Below are positions 26,352 through 35,921 of a stretch of DNA of 64,000 nucleotides, in pieces. Source of the stretch: CAZGAH01 sp964523295 (GTDB lineage Bacteria > Desulfobacterota > Desulfovibrionia > Desulfovibrionales > Desulfovibrionaceae); assembly GCA_964523295.1 (NCBI GenBank), contig CAZGAH010000008.1:1-64000 (forward strand). Reading direction: 5' to 3'. The position numbers were made by a program, and so were the translations under genes. Under the pieces are notes generated by a model that had not been told where the DNA came from, did not search any database, and saw nothing but the letters and a program-made list of their open reading frames with translations. Positions within the stretch are counted from its first letter, which is position 1; every line of letters starts with the position of its first letter.

Positions 26352-27203
26352 ATGGACGGTTTGAACAAGGTGCTCCTTTTCGCCAGGATGGTGAAAATCG
26401 AGCATTCCGTTTTCGCCCTGCCCTTTGCCTACATGGGCGCCTTTATCGCCGCGGCCGGGTGGCCCGGCTGGCCGGTCTTCCTGCTGCTCACGCTGGCCAT
26501 GGTCGCGATCCGCTCCTTCGCCATGGCCTACAATCGCCTCGCCGACCTGCCCTTTGATCGGGAGAACCCGCGCACGCGCAACCGTCCGCTGGTCACCGGC
26601 GAGATTTCCGTCAAGGAAACACGCGTGTTCGTACTCTGCTGCGCCGCGGTCTTCATCGCCGCCTGCGCCGGATTGAACAAGGCCTGCTTTGCGCTCTCAG
26701 TCCCGGCCCTGCTCTACGCGGCCTTTTACAGCTACGTTAAACGCTTCTCCTGGACCTGCCATTTCGTGCTCGGCTCCGTACTTGGACTGGCACCCCTTGC
26801 CGGCTGGATCGCCGTCCACCCCGGCCTCCCGCTGCCGGCGCTGCTGCTGTTCTTCGGCGTCCTGTTCTGGGTCGCCGGTTTCGACATCCTCTATGCCTGT
26901 CAGGACGTCGAATTCGATCGCAGCTGGAATCTCCGTTCCATCCCGGTCCGCTTCGGCATCGGCCCCGCCCTGCTCATCTCCTCCTTCTGCCACGTCAACG
27001 CAGCCATCTTCTTCCTGCTGAGCGGCCTCGCCGCCTGGCTGCAATGGCCCTTTTTCCTCGTCTGGGCCCTGGTCAGCTCCATCCTGATCTTTGAACACAC
27101 GCTGATCGACGAAAACGACCTGAGCCGGATCAACCTGGCCTTTTTCACGCTCAATGGCCTGATATCGATAGTTCTTTTCTGTGGCGCGCTTCTGGCTTTG
27201 TAA
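26352..27203 (+). CDS. UbiA-type prenyltransferase, probably menaquinone pathway
   Basis: 283 residues, eight to nine TM helices. The first Asp-rich motif is NRLADLPFD (N61, D65, D69; canonical NRxxDxxxD) and the second is DILYACQDVEFDR. Both coordinate magnesium-bound prenyl diphosphate. The start MDGLNKVLLFARMVKIEHSVFALPFAYMGAF is typical of the UbiA group that acts in the futalosine route (MqnP-like) in delta- and epsilonproteobacteria, adding the polyprenyl tail to the naphthoate nucleus. 4-Hydroxybenzoate prenylation (UbiA proper) is the alternative, but ubiquinone is not expected in an anaerobe. No other quinone genes are nearby. It is preceded by 173 non-coding bases and ends against the rel gene. 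Confidence 0.85.
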   Translation: MDGLNKVLLFARMVKIEHSVFALPFAYMGAFIAAAGWPGWPVFLLLTLAMVAIRSFAMAYNRLADLPFDRENPRTRNRPLVTGEISVKETRVFVLCCAAVFIAACAGLNKACFALSVPALLYAAFYSYVKRFSWTCHFVLGSVLGLAPLAGWIAVHPGLPLPALLLFFGVLFWVAGFDILYACQDVEFDRSWNLRSIPVRFGIGPALLISSFCHVNAAIFFLLSGLAAWLQWPFFLVWALVSSILIFEHTLIDENDLSRINLAFFTLNGLISIVLFCGALLAL

Positions 27204-27234
27204 ACCGGAGCGCGGGGTCTCCTGGAAAGCGGGA

Positions 27235-29400
27235 TCAGCCTGCCGGCGAAGTGACGCGGACGGCCTCGATGACATCCTGAAGGCGTTTGATGCGGTCGAT
27301 GATACGATAGAGATTGCCGGCGTCTTTGACCTCGACGGTGAAGAGCATTTCGGTTTTCCCGTCTACGTTGGAGCGGAAGGAGCCTGAATCGATGTTGACG
27401 TTTTCCTCGGCGAGCAGGCCGCTGATGCTGGCGAGCATGCCCTTGACGTTGTTGCACTGAATACGGATCTTGGCCGGATACGGCTTGTCCTCCTGGCCGT
27501 CCCAGGAAATGGCCAGCAGTCGCTCGGGTTCCATGTTGTTGACGTTGGGGCAGTCGGGCGTGTGCACCATGACCCCGCGACCGCGGCTGATGTAGCCGAT
27601 GATGGGATCCCCGGGAAGCGGATTGCAGCATTTGGCGAAACGGACGAGCACGTCGTCCACGCCTTTGATCCGGACGCTCTCGGATCGTGGTTTGGCATCC
27701 GACCGCTCGCCTCTGGCCTCCGCCGTGCTTTCTTCCCGGGGCTCTTCCCGCTGCTCTTCCTTGGGCAGGAGCCGACGGAGGATCTTTTTCGGGGTCAGAC
27801 GGGCGTAGCCGACGGCGGAAAAGAGGTCGTCGACGCTTTTGAAGGAGAGCTCACGAGCCAGCTGTTCGAAGAGATGCTCCTTGGTCGCCTTGGGCACGTT
27901 GATGCCCATTTTCCGGCCTTCTTTTTCGAGCATTTCCTTGGCCAGGGCGATAGAACGAGAGCGCTCCTCGTTGCGTATGTAGTGGTTGATGCAGGTTCTG
28001 GCCTTGGCGGTCTTGACGAATTTGAGCCAGTCGCGACTGGGATTGCGGTGCGGGTCGGTAATGATGGCCACGGAGTCGCCGTTGTTGAGCGTGCTGTTCA
28101 GGGGAACGAGCCGACCATTCACCTTGGCGCCCGCGCAGCGGTTTCCGACCTGCGTGTGAATGAGATAGGCAAAATCAACGGGTGTTGCGCCTTCGGGGAG
28201 TTCCTTGACGTCGCCACGCGGGGTGAAGACGTAGACCTCGTCCTTGAAGAGATCGAAGCGCAGCGAACGCAGGAACTCCCTGGAATCGCTCTCGGATTTC
28301 TGCCAGTCCAGAATCTGTCGCAGCCAGGAGAACTGGTCGACGGCCTTCCCGTCCAGCCGATGTTTGCCAACATCCTTGTAGAGCCAGTGCGCTGCCACGC
28401 CGTATTCGGCCAGGCGATGCATCTCCTGCGTGCGTATCTGAATTTCGATCCGCTGCCCGTCGGGTCCGATGACCGTCGTGTGCAGACTCTGGTACATGTT
28501 GGCCTTGGGCATGGAGATATAGTCCTTGAACCGCCCCGGCACAGGGTGCCAGGCAGCGTGGACCAGTCCCAGGGCCATGTAGCAATCCTTGACGCCCTGC
28601 AGAATGATACGAAAGGCGACCAGATCGTAGACCTGCTCCAGGGCGAGATTCTGCTGCAGCATCTTGCGATAGACGCTGTTGATGTGCTTGCTGCGTCCGA
28701 AGATGCGCCCCGAGAGCCCGTTTTTCGCCAACATGTCTTCGATGATGCCGACGACCTTTTCGATGTACTCGCTGCTGACGATCTGCAGGGTATGGATGCC
28801 GCCGTGAATCTGCCCGTAGACATCGGGCTTGAGGTATTTGAGGCTGAGGTCTTCGAGTTCGACCTTGATGCGGTGTACGCCCAGCCGGTTGGCAAGCGGG
28901 GCGTAGATATCCATGGTTTCCTGGCTGATGAGCTTGCGCTTGGGCTCGGGCATGTAGTCGAGCGTGCGCATGTTATGCAAGCGGTCGGCGAGCTTGACGA
29001 TAAGCACGCGGATATTCTCGGCCATGGCCAGCAGCATTTTTCGTATGTTTTCGGCCTGGGCCTGCTCCTTGGTGTCGAAGGTCATGAGGCTGATTTTCGT
29101 CACGCCGTCGACAATATCGGCGACCTCTTCGCCGAACTCCGCGTCGATTTCTTCTATGCTGGTCTTCGTGTCTTCGACCGTATCATGCAGCAGTGCCGCG
29201 GCGATGGTCGCCTCGTCGAGGCGCAGATCGGCCAGGATGTTGGCGACTTCGAGCGGGTGCGAGAGATAGGGTTCGCCGGAGCGTCGGGTCTGGCCGGCGT
29301 GGGCCGCGGCGGAAAAGACGTAGGCCTTCTGGATCAGGTCAATACCCGACTCGGGCATGTAGCCGGAAATTTTATCGATAATCTCGTTGATACGGATCAT
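27235..29400 (-). CDS. rel: Bifunctional (p)ppGpp synthetase/hydrolase, RelA/SpoT family
   Basis: 721 residues, the usual length. It makes pppGpp/ppGpp from GTP/GDP and ATP and hydrolyses it in the stringent response. The HD hydrolase domain is intact (SHPLEVA with His48; LLHDTVEDT with His72-Asp73 and Glu77-Asp78). The synthetase domain has QNLALEQVYDLVAFRIIL, YISMPKANMYQSLHTTV and IEIQIRTQEMHRLAEYG. A TGS domain (DVYVFTPRGDVKELPEGATPVDF-type stretch), a zinc-finger-like segment (FAKCCNPLPGDPIIGYISRGRG) and a C-terminal ACT domain follow. The ATG at 29400 has GAGG upstream. A longer open reading has no homology. It is the only stringent-response gene in the window and is transcribed after the peptide-binding lipoprotein gene. 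Confidence 0.95.
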   Translation of the reverse strand: MIRINEIIDKISGYMPESGIDLIQKAYVFSAAAHAGQTRRSGEPYLSHPLEVANILADLRLDEATIAAALLHDTVEDTKTSIEEIDAEFGEEVADIVDGVTKISLMTFDTKEQAQAENIRKMLLAMAENIRVLIVKLADRLHNMRTLDYMPEPKRKLISQETMDIYAPLANRLGVHRIKVELEDLSLKYLKPDVYGQIHGGIHTLQIVSSEYIEKVVGIIEDMLAKNGLSGRIFGRSKHINSVYRKMLQQNLALEQVYDLVAFRIILQGVKDCYMALGLVHAAWHPVPGRFKDYISMPKANMYQSLHTTVIGPDGQRIEIQIRTQEMHRLAEYGVAAHWLYKDVGKHRLDGKAVDQFSWLRQILDWQKSESDSREFLRSLRFDLFKDEVYVFTPRGDVKELPEGATPVDFAYLIHTQVGNRCAGAKVNGRLVPLNSTLNNGDSVAIITDPHRNPSRDWLKFVKTAKARTCINHYIRNEERSRSIALAKEMLEKEGRKMGINVPKATKEHLFEQLARELSFKSVDDLFSAVGYARLTPKKILRRLLPKEEQREEPREESTAEARGERSDAKPRSESVRIKGVDDVLVRFAKCCNPLPGDPIIGYISRGRGVMVHTPDCPNVNNMEPERLLAISWDGQEDKPYPAKIRIQCNNVKGMLASISGLLAEENVNIDSGSFRSNVDGKTEMLFTVEVKDAGNLYRIIDRIKRLQDVIEAVRVTSPAG

Positions 29401-29474
29401 GATCGGAGCCTCGACGGGTTGGCCGTCCCGGACCGGACTGCGGGGCCGAAGTCCGCGGCCCCGCAGCTGGCGGT

Positions 29475-31166
29475 TTATTGAATGCGCTCGACGCGTTGCG
29501 CTGATTTCGGCGTCCACCAACGGATAAAGTTCCAGGTCAGGCCACTGGACGCCGGCTCGATGCCCTGAAAGCGCGACTGGATGATTGGCAGGGCGTAGGG
29601 GACGAAGAGAAAGCAATAGGGCTGATCGCGATGAAAAATCTCCTGCACCCGGTCATAAATTTCCTTGCGCCGGCCTTGATCCAGCGTATGCCGCCCATCA
29701 TCGAGCAATGCGTCGAGTTCGTGATTACTGTAACCGACGTGATTCAATCCGCCGGGCATGGCCTTCGACGAATGCCAGACTTCGTAAATATCGGGATCCT
29801 GGGAAATGGACCAGCCCAGAATGAGCGCATCGAACTGACGCTTGTCGACAAATTCCTTGAGAAAGGCCGCCCATTCGACGGTGCGAATTTTCACCTCGAT
29901 GCCAATTTCCTTCAGCCGGCTCTGAATGATGGTGGCGGCTTTGACGCGCATCTCGTTGCCCTGGTTGGTCAGGATGGTGAAACTGAATGTCGTTTTGTCC
30001 TTTTCCAGCAGGCCGTCGCCATTGCTATCGCGCCAGCCGGCCTCGGCGAGCAGGGTTTTGGCCTTGTTCGGGTCGTAGACGTAGTCGACGATCTTTTCAT
30101 TGTACATCCAGGTGCCCGGCTTGTACGGCCCGATGGTGGGAACCCCCAGTCCGAGCAGGACGCCTTTGATGATTTCCTGTTTGTTGATGGCGTGGGCCAA
30201 TGCCTGACGCACGCGGACATCGGTAAAGAGCGGATTCGAGAGGTTGTAGCCCAGGTAGGTATAGCCAAAGGACAGGTACTTGAATTTCCGGTAATCCTTC
30301 TCCCATTGCTTCCCCTGCGTCTGAAACAGGTATTGCTGCGGCGTCAATCCCATCCAGTCCAGATTTCCGGACTTGAGTTCCAGAAACATGGTTGACATAT
30401 CGGGAATAATCCGAAAAACGACTTCGTCGAGATAGGGTCTGCCTTCGAAGTAATCATCGCGGGCGACGAGCGTCACCCGTTGCCCCGGAATCCATTCCTT
30501 GAGCCGGTACGGCCCGGCGCCGACGGGATCGCGGCTGTATCGTGTCGAGAGTAGATTTTCTCCTTTAAGCACGTGTTTGGGAAGCAGACCGCTCATCCAG
30601 GTAGTCAACGCGGGGGCATAGGGCCGTTCATAGGCGACCTCAAAGGTGTAGCGATCGATCACCTTGAATTCCTTGATGACCTTGAAATTTTCTGCGTAGG
30701 CGGTCGGGGTCTTGGGATCGATCATGAGTTTGTAGGTGAATTCGGCGTCCTCGGCGGTAACTTCCTTGCCGTCCTGCCAGAGCATACCCTTGCGCAGGGT
30801 AAAGCGCAGCAGCCGCCCCTCCTGGAGCACCTCGTAGTTTTCGGCGGCCCAGGGAATAATCTGGAGGTCTTTGTCATACTTGAGGGGCGCGATGTACAGG
30901 AGGTCGGCGATTTCATGCGATGCGCTGTCCGAGGCCAGCGGATAGATGAGGTTGGAGGCCTCGCCGATGCTCCCGGTAATAATACGACCGCCGTATTCCG
31001 GAGCAAGCACGGCGTCGGGCGCCGCGGACCCGGGCGTATGGGCGGGACTTCGCTCCGAGAATCGCTTCTCTTCGTCGACGGTGTCGGCAGGCTGAGTCGA
31101 GTCACAGCCGGCGACAAGCAGCCCCAGCAGAATACAGGACAGCATGGCTATCAATCCGGGTTTCAT
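29475..31166 (-). CDS. Peptide/oligopeptide ABC transporter substrate-binding lipoprotein
   Basis: 563 residues. The signal peptide ends in the lipobox LLVAGC (Cys21). Asp at +2 is the classical signal for staying in the inner membrane, facing the periplasm. The mature part is a family 5 solute-binding protein: YGGRIITGSIGEASNLIYPL, LRFTLRKGMLWQDGKEVTAEDAEFTYKLM, PVGAGPYRLKEW, and DVRVRQALAHAINKQEIIKGVL. These are hallmarks of DppA/OppA/NikA. The substrate could be peptides, nickel or others. No permease or ATPase genes flank it, so it is an orphan that may serve a transporter elsewhere. The stop lies 74 bases before the rel start. Confidence 0.92.
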   Translation of the reverse strand: MKPGLIAMLSCILLGLLVAGCDSTQPADTVDEEKRFSERSPAHTPGSAAPDAVLAPEYGGRIITGSIGEASNLIYPLASDSASHEIADLLYIAPLKYDKDLQIIPWAAENYEVLQEGRLLRFTLRKGMLWQDGKEVTAEDAEFTYKLMIDPKTPTAYAENFKVIKEFKVIDRYTFEVAYERPYAPALTTWMSGLLPKHVLKGENLLSTRYSRDPVGAGPYRLKEWIPGQRVTLVARDDYFEGRPYLDEVVFRIIPDMSTMFLELKSGNLDWMGLTPQQYLFQTQGKQWEKDYRKFKYLSFGYTYLGYNLSNPLFTDVRVRQALAHAINKQEIIKGVLLGLGVPTIGPYKPGTWMYNEKIVDYVYDPNKAKTLLAEAGWRDSNGDGLLEKDKTTFSFTILTNQGNEMRVKAATIIQSRLKEIGIEVKIRTVEWAAFLKEFVDKRQFDALILGWSISQDPDIYEVWHSSKAMPGGLNHVGYSNHELDALLDDGRHTLDQGRRKEIYDRVQEIFHRDQPYCFLFVPYALPIIQSRFQGIEPASSGLTWNFIRWWTPKSAQRVERIQ

Positions 31167-31485
31167 TATTCTTCTTTCCCCTGTTGCCATTTTCCCCAAA
31201 ATGGATATACATCGTGGAAAACGTGGCCTGTCGGTTCGCAGTGTCAGCCACAAAGCAGAGCTTGCCCATAACGCCCGAGAACACATGACGCGTATCAGGC
31301 TCCGTCAACCGCACCCGGTCGCGCGTCAGTTTCAGTATGGAGCAGAGCGAAAAAAAAGCCAAGCATGGCTTGATTCCCTGTATTTTTTTGATTATTTGTC
31401 CCTTTCTTCTCCGCGTCAGGAAAGACAATGCCAGAAATTTTCAATGTCTACAAATAGTTATTTTTTCAGGGAGCAGTAAAGCCTT
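31167..31485. other. Divergent intergenic region between the binding lipoprotein and SNF2 genes
   Basis: About 319 bases, AT-rich from 31376 to 31470. It must hold two promoters. TTGATT, TTTTTT and TATTTTTT stretches occur, but no well-spaced pair convinces. GGGAG at 31471 is the likely ribosome binding site for the SNF2 gene, somewhat far from the ATG. Confidence 0.4.
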
Positions 31486-34400
31486 ATGGAGAAGTTCGAC
31501 GAGAGCAAGGTAAAAGCCCTCCTCCAGGAATTCGTGAAGGATTCGGTCCCGGAGTATATCCTTGATGGAGCCCAGTACATCATCGCCAACGGGGGTATTC
31601 AAAAACTCAGTCTGCGGAAAAACGAGAATATCTGGGACGTCGAGGGGAATATCCAGGGCGAGGATTTCCAGATCTATTCATCCGAATTGACGCTCAACTT
31701 CACGGAAAGTGGCGTCACCTACTACTGTAATTGCCCGGATTCCTTCTCAGGAGTCTGCCGGCATGTGGCTGCTACGGTTATCAAATTCCTCGCCTCGCTG
31801 GATACGGGCGGCGAAGACGAGCCCGCGTTGCCCAAGTCGGAGTGGCGGCAGACTTTTCGCAGTTTTTTTTCCTCCGACCCGGAGCCTGAGCCGGGCCGGC
31901 ATTATTACGTATTCAATTTCTTTCCCGAGCCGGGCCGGCTTCAGGTTGCGCTGTTCCGGGCCAGACAGAACAAGTCCGGGCTGTCCACCGTCAAGACGGC
32001 GATCACCCTGGAGCAGATCATCCGCAACCCGGACTGGGCGGAACTGTCGCCACTGCTGCCCAAGGTCGCCGAGCAGATCGAAAAATACATCGGCTACGAG
32101 GGCCATCGGGTCGAATTGCCCGACGCGCTGCTCACCCTGCTGTTCCGGGCCATAAAAAAAGAGTACTACCTGTTCTGGTGCGACACCGAGCAGCCCGTCC
32201 GCATCGAAGAAAAGAGCATGCGGCTGATGCTCAAACCGCAGCTCGGCCCCGATGGCCTGCGTTTCGAGGTCATGCTTGGCCGCGAGGGCAAGGCCCCGTT
32301 CTCCATCGTCGGGCAGGAGGCCTTCTTTTATGGGCAGATGCCCCTGTGGGTCTGCTGGAACAAAGGATTCTATCCCGTACAGACAGGGCTGGATTCCAGG
32401 CTGGTCCAGGAGCTTGTCGAAAATCCGCCGCTCATTCCCCACAACGATATCTCCGAATTTCTTGATCGCGTCTGGACCAAACTGCCGGCCTCGGATTTGC
32501 ACGGTCAGGAAGAATTCCTGAACCACATCAAGCCGATCTTCGTGCCCGCGCAACACTCGCCCAAATTGTTTCTGGGCGAGGAAGGCAGCCTGCTCACCCT
32601 GCAGATTCAGAATGTCTATGAAACCGAGCACGGCGAAATCAGCCTGCCCGGCCCCAACCCCGACATGCAGACCGGCAGTTATCAGGTCGACAGCAAGGCC
32701 TTTCTCATCCTGCGGGATCGCGAAAAAGAGGCGCTGCTGCAGCAACAGCTCCAGGAGCTGCATTTTCAGCCCCGCAGCAACGCCATGTGGTTTCTCGAAC
32801 CCGAGGAGGCAATCGCCTTTCTGCTCGACGGCTACCCCAAACTGGTCGAATCCTATCGGATTTACGGGGAAAAAGATCTCACGCGCTACAAGGTCAGACT
32901 CAGCCAGCCGGTGATCGTGGCATCCGTCGAAAGCAAGGAAGAGGAAAAATGGTTCACGCTCGATCTGAACGTGCAGTACGACGATCAGAAAGTCCCCATC
33001 GATAAAATCTGGAAAGCCTGGACCCAAGGCAAGCGGTACGTCCAGCTCAAAGACGGGTCCTACACCAGTCTACCCGAGACCTGGCTCAAAAAACTGGGGC
33101 ACAAGCTCAAGGCCCTCGGACTTGACCCGGACAAGCCGCCGCAGCGAACCTTCAAGCAGTTCGAAGCGCCCGTGCTGGACAAGATACTCGATGAGCTTCC
33201 AGAGGCGACGACGGATTCCTTCTGGAATAAACTGCGCAACAACATCAACAATTTCAACGAAATCAGACAGCTTGCCGTGCCTGCCGGCCTCCAGGCGACG
33301 CTACGGCCCTACCAGGTGCAGGGCCTCAGCTACCTCAATTTCCTCCGGGAGTACGGCTTCGGCGGAATCCTTGCCGACGAAATGGGTCTGGGCAAGACCA
33401 TCCAGACCCTGGCTTTCGTCCAGCACATGGTCAACACCGGCCATAACGGCCCCAACCTCATCGCCGTGCCCACCTCCGTGCTCCCGAACTGGGAACGGGA
33501 GGCGGAAAAATTCGTGCCCAATCTGGAACGGCTCGTCATCTACGGCACCCGCCGCGAGGGCATGTTCAAAAAAATCAAGAAGGCCAACCTGGTGCTGACA
33601 ACCTACGCGCTGCTGCGCCGCGACCTCGAAGAACTCCAGAAATACGAGTTCAATTCCATCATTCTCGACGAAGCGCAGAACATCAAGAATCCGAACACGA
33701 TCACCGCGCGCTCGGTGCGCAAGCTGGCCTCCAAGCTCAGAATCTGTCTCTCCGGTACGCCCATCGAAAACAACCTGTTCGAACTCTGGTCGCTCTTCGA
33801 GTTCCTCATGCCCGGTTTTCTCGGCTCGCAGCACTCTTTCCAGCGCGGCATCGTCAAGCCCATCAAGGACGGCGACGACGAATCCCTCGAATTCCTGCGC
33901 ACGCGGGTCAAACCCTTTATTCTCCGCCGCACGAAAAGCGAGGTCGCCAAGGACCTGCCACCCAAGGTCGAGAGCACCTATTACTGCGCGCTGGCCGAAG
34001 GACAGATCGATCTGTACGCCGCGCTGGCCAAAAAGCTCAAGGAACAGGTCCTGCAAACGGTCGACGAAAAAGGCCTGGCCAAGAGCCAGATGTCCATCCT
34101 CGACGCGCTGCTCAAGCTGCGGCAGATCTGCTGCCACCCCAGACTGCTCAAGCTGGATATGCCGGGCTTCACCACCAACCTGCCCTCCGGCAAGTTCGAT
34201 GCCTTCAAGGACATGGTCACCGACATCATCGAAGAAGGCCACAAGGTGCTCGTCTTCTCCCAGTTCGTCCAGATGCTGCACATCATCCGCTCCTGGCTGG
34301 TCATCAACGAAACCCCCTTCGCCTATCTCGACGGCTCCAGCAAGGACCGCTTCGAACAGGTCGATCGTTTCAACAACAGTCCCGATATCCCCATCTTCCT

Positions 34401-34689
34401 CATCTCGCTCAAGGCCGGCGGCACGGGACTGAATCTGACCAGCGCCGACTACGTCCACTCCGACCCCTGGTGGAATCCGGCTGTCGAAAACCAGGCCACG
34501 GACCGTACCCACCGCATCGGGCAGACCCGGCAGGTCTTCTCCTACAAGTTCATCTGCCAGAACACCGTGGAGGAAAAGATACTCAAGTTGCAGGAAATGA
34601 AGCGTAGCGTGGCCGAATCCATAATCCCCGGCCAGGAAGCCTGGAAAACCCTGACCCGCGAGGACCTGGAACAGCTGTTCGAGGTATAA
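31486..34689 (+). CDS. SNF2-family helicase-like ATPase with N-terminal SWIM zinc finger
   Basis: 1,067 residues. An N-terminal SWIM finger (YYCNCPDSFSGVCRHVAA, CxCxnCxH) is at about 84-100. A long bacterial SNF2-associated region follows (about 130-590), then the ATPase core: LADEMGLGKTIQTLA (I), ILDEAQNIKNP (II), CLSGTPIENNLFELWSLFEFLMPG (III), FSQFVQMLHIIR (IV), ISLKAGGTGLNLT (V) and NQATDRTHRIGQTR (VI). SNF2 proteins move along double-stranded DNA and displace proteins. The bacterial role of this subfamily is not established. It faces away from the peptide-binding gene and converges on a second SWIM/SNF2 pair, which suggests a shared function. Confidence 0.92.
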   Translation: MEKFDESKVKALLQEFVKDSVPEYILDGAQYIIANGGIQKLSLRKNENIWDVEGNIQGEDFQIYSSELTLNFTESGVTYYCNCPDSFSGVCRHVAATVIKFLASLDTGGEDEPALPKSEWRQTFRSFFSSDPEPEPGRHYYVFNFFPEPGRLQVALFRARQNKSGLSTVKTAITLEQIIRNPDWAELSPLLPKVAEQIEKYIGYEGHRVELPDALLTLLFRAIKKEYYLFWCDTEQPVRIEEKSMRLMLKPQLGPDGLRFEVMLGREGKAPFSIVGQEAFFYGQMPLWVCWNKGFYPVQTGLDSRLVQELVENPPLIPHNDISEFLDRVWTKLPASDLHGQEEFLNHIKPIFVPAQHSPKLFLGEEGSLLTLQIQNVYETEHGEISLPGPNPDMQTGSYQVDSKAFLILRDREKEALLQQQLQELHFQPRSNAMWFLEPEEAIAFLLDGYPKLVESYRIYGEKDLTRYKVRLSQPVIVASVESKEEEKWFTLDLNVQYDDQKVPIDKIWKAWTQGKRYVQLKDGSYTSLPETWLKKLGHKLKALGLDPDKPPQRTFKQFEAPVLDKILDELPEATTDSFWNKLRNNINNFNEIRQLAVPAGLQATLRPYQVQGLSYLNFLREYGFGGILADEMGLGKTIQTLAFVQHMVNTGHNGPNLIAVPTSVLPNWEREAEKFVPNLERLVIYGTRREGMFKKIKKANLVLTTYALLRRDLEELQKYEFNSIILDEAQNIKNPNTITARSVRKLASKLRICLSGTPIENNLFELWSLFEFLMPGFLGSQHSFQRGIVKPIKDGDDESLEFLRTRVKPFILRRTKSEVAKDLPPKVESTYYCALAEGQIDLYAALAKKLKEQVLQTVDEKGLAKSQMSILDALLKLRQICCHPRLLKLDMPGFTTNLPSGKFDAFKDMVTDIIEEGHKVLVFSQFVQMLHIIRSWLVINETPFAYLDGSSKDRFEQVDRFNNSPDIPIFLISLKAGGTGLNLTSADYVHSDPWWNPAVENQATDRTHRIGQTRQVFSYKFICQNTVEEKILKLQEMKRSVAESIIPGQEAWKTLTREDLEQLFEV

Positions 34690-34759
34690 GCCCGCGCCGA
34701 TACGCCGCCTGGACTGACCGGCGGTCTCGGCGACGGCGAGCGGTCAACAAAGACCTGAT

Positions 34760-35905
34760 TCAGCCGGAGTGCTCGTCGTGCAATGCCGCGTGCATGGCTT
34801 TCAATGCCTCCAGGGTGCGGCTCTGCAGGTTGACCCGGCCGCGGATGTTTTCCCACCGATAAACGCTGGCAGCGGAGACGCCCAGGCGCTCGGCAAAGTC
34901 TGCGGGCTCGAGGCCGAGGCGTTTTCTCAGACCCGCAATGCGCGGACCCGTGGGCGCAAAGACCGCCCTTTTCGCCTTTCTGGTTGCGACGGCTGCGGAC
35001 TCTCTGACCGGGGAAACGGATTCGGGCGGCGACGTCGGCGCTGGCGCAGACTTCTCCCGGAGTTCACGCGCGCGCGCCTTACCGTGATCCGCCTTTGGCA
35101 ACGCCTCGGCAGCAGCTTTTCTCCCCCTGGCGGGCTTGCTGGTCTTCGGGGCCGGCGGAGCCGAGGACGCTGGAGCCGAGGCAGGCGTCAGGGCCGTCGT
35201 GTCGGCGAACTCGATTCCGAAGATATCGGACAACGAGTCATCGCTGAGCGCGTTGTCGCCGCAGGGCTGGCCGTCCGGCAAGCTGATCCCCGCGGCGATG
35301 AGCGCCTGCGGATCCACTCCGCGCAGGAGAAACAGCAGGCCCGGATCGGTATCCAGACGGCTGCCCACGCCGTAGAGCACGGCGGCCACATGCTTGCACA
35401 TGACGGCGCTGTCCGGGCAGCTGCACGCAAGGCGAATCTCCCTGGGCAAGGGAAACAGGCCCTCGTTCTGCTCGGTGACGATGCGCATGACCTCTGACGA
35501 CAGCTTGCCCTGAAGCAGCTCGATAAGCGAGGCAATCTGCCCGGCGCAACGCTGCACGATGCGCTCCCATTTGCCCGAATCCAGCGGCTGCACCGTGATA
35601 CCGACCCGATACAGCTCCGTGCCGCTCACGAAGGCCTCAATCTTTCCCGGCTGCACGGCCAAGTGGCAGACCGAGCCGTTGCGAACGTAGGTCCGGCCGC
35701 GCGGCAGGCGATTTTCGTAATCGGAAAAGGACTCCAGATGCCCGCACCAGCCTTTGCCCCAGAAGCTAGCGGCAATGGTGCGGCCCGCGATGCAGACCGG
35801 CTGCACCTGCTGGCCCTGCTTGCGCAGCTTGTCCATCTCTTTTTGCGCCCTGGCGCGGCGCGCGGCAACCGGAACATACTCCCGGAACTGATATCCCCAT
35901 CCCAT
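34760..35905 (-). CDS. SWIM zinc finger protein with C-terminal XRE-type helix-turn-helix
   Basis: 381 residues. The N-terminal about 200 match the SWIM proteins encoded next to bacterial SNF2 ATPases: FWGKGWCGHLESFSDYENRLPRGRTYVRNGSV, then the finger CSCPDSAVMCKHVAAVLYGVG. A low-complexity linker rich in Ala/Pro/Lys follows (about 235-315), then a helix-turn-helix resembling XRE repressors: LRKRLGLEPADFAERLGVSA and SVYRWENIRGRVNLQ. The fused HTH suggests sequence-specific recruitment of the ATPase or autoregulation. It begins 16 bases after the downstream-facing SNF2 gene on the same strand, so they form an operon. Confidence 0.85.
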   Translation of the reverse strand: MGWGYQFREYVPVAARRARAQKEMDKLRKQGQQVQPVCIAGRTIAASFWGKGWCGHLESFSDYENRLPRGRTYVRNGSVCHLAVQPGKIEAFVSGTELYRVGITVQPLDSGKWERIVQRCAGQIASLIELLQGKLSSEVMRIVTEQNEGLFPLPREIRLACSCPDSAVMCKHVAAVLYGVGSRLDTDPGLLFLLRGVDPQALIAAGISLPDGQPCGDNALSDDSLSDIFGIEFADTTALTPASAPASSAPPAPKTSKPARGRKAAAEALPKADHGKARARELREKSAPAPTSPPESVSPVRESAAVATRKAKRAVFAPTGPRIAGLRKRLGLEPADFAERLGVSAASVYRWENIRGRVNLQSRTLEALKAMHAALHDEHSG

Positions 35906-35921
35906 CGTCTTTCCTCCTGCC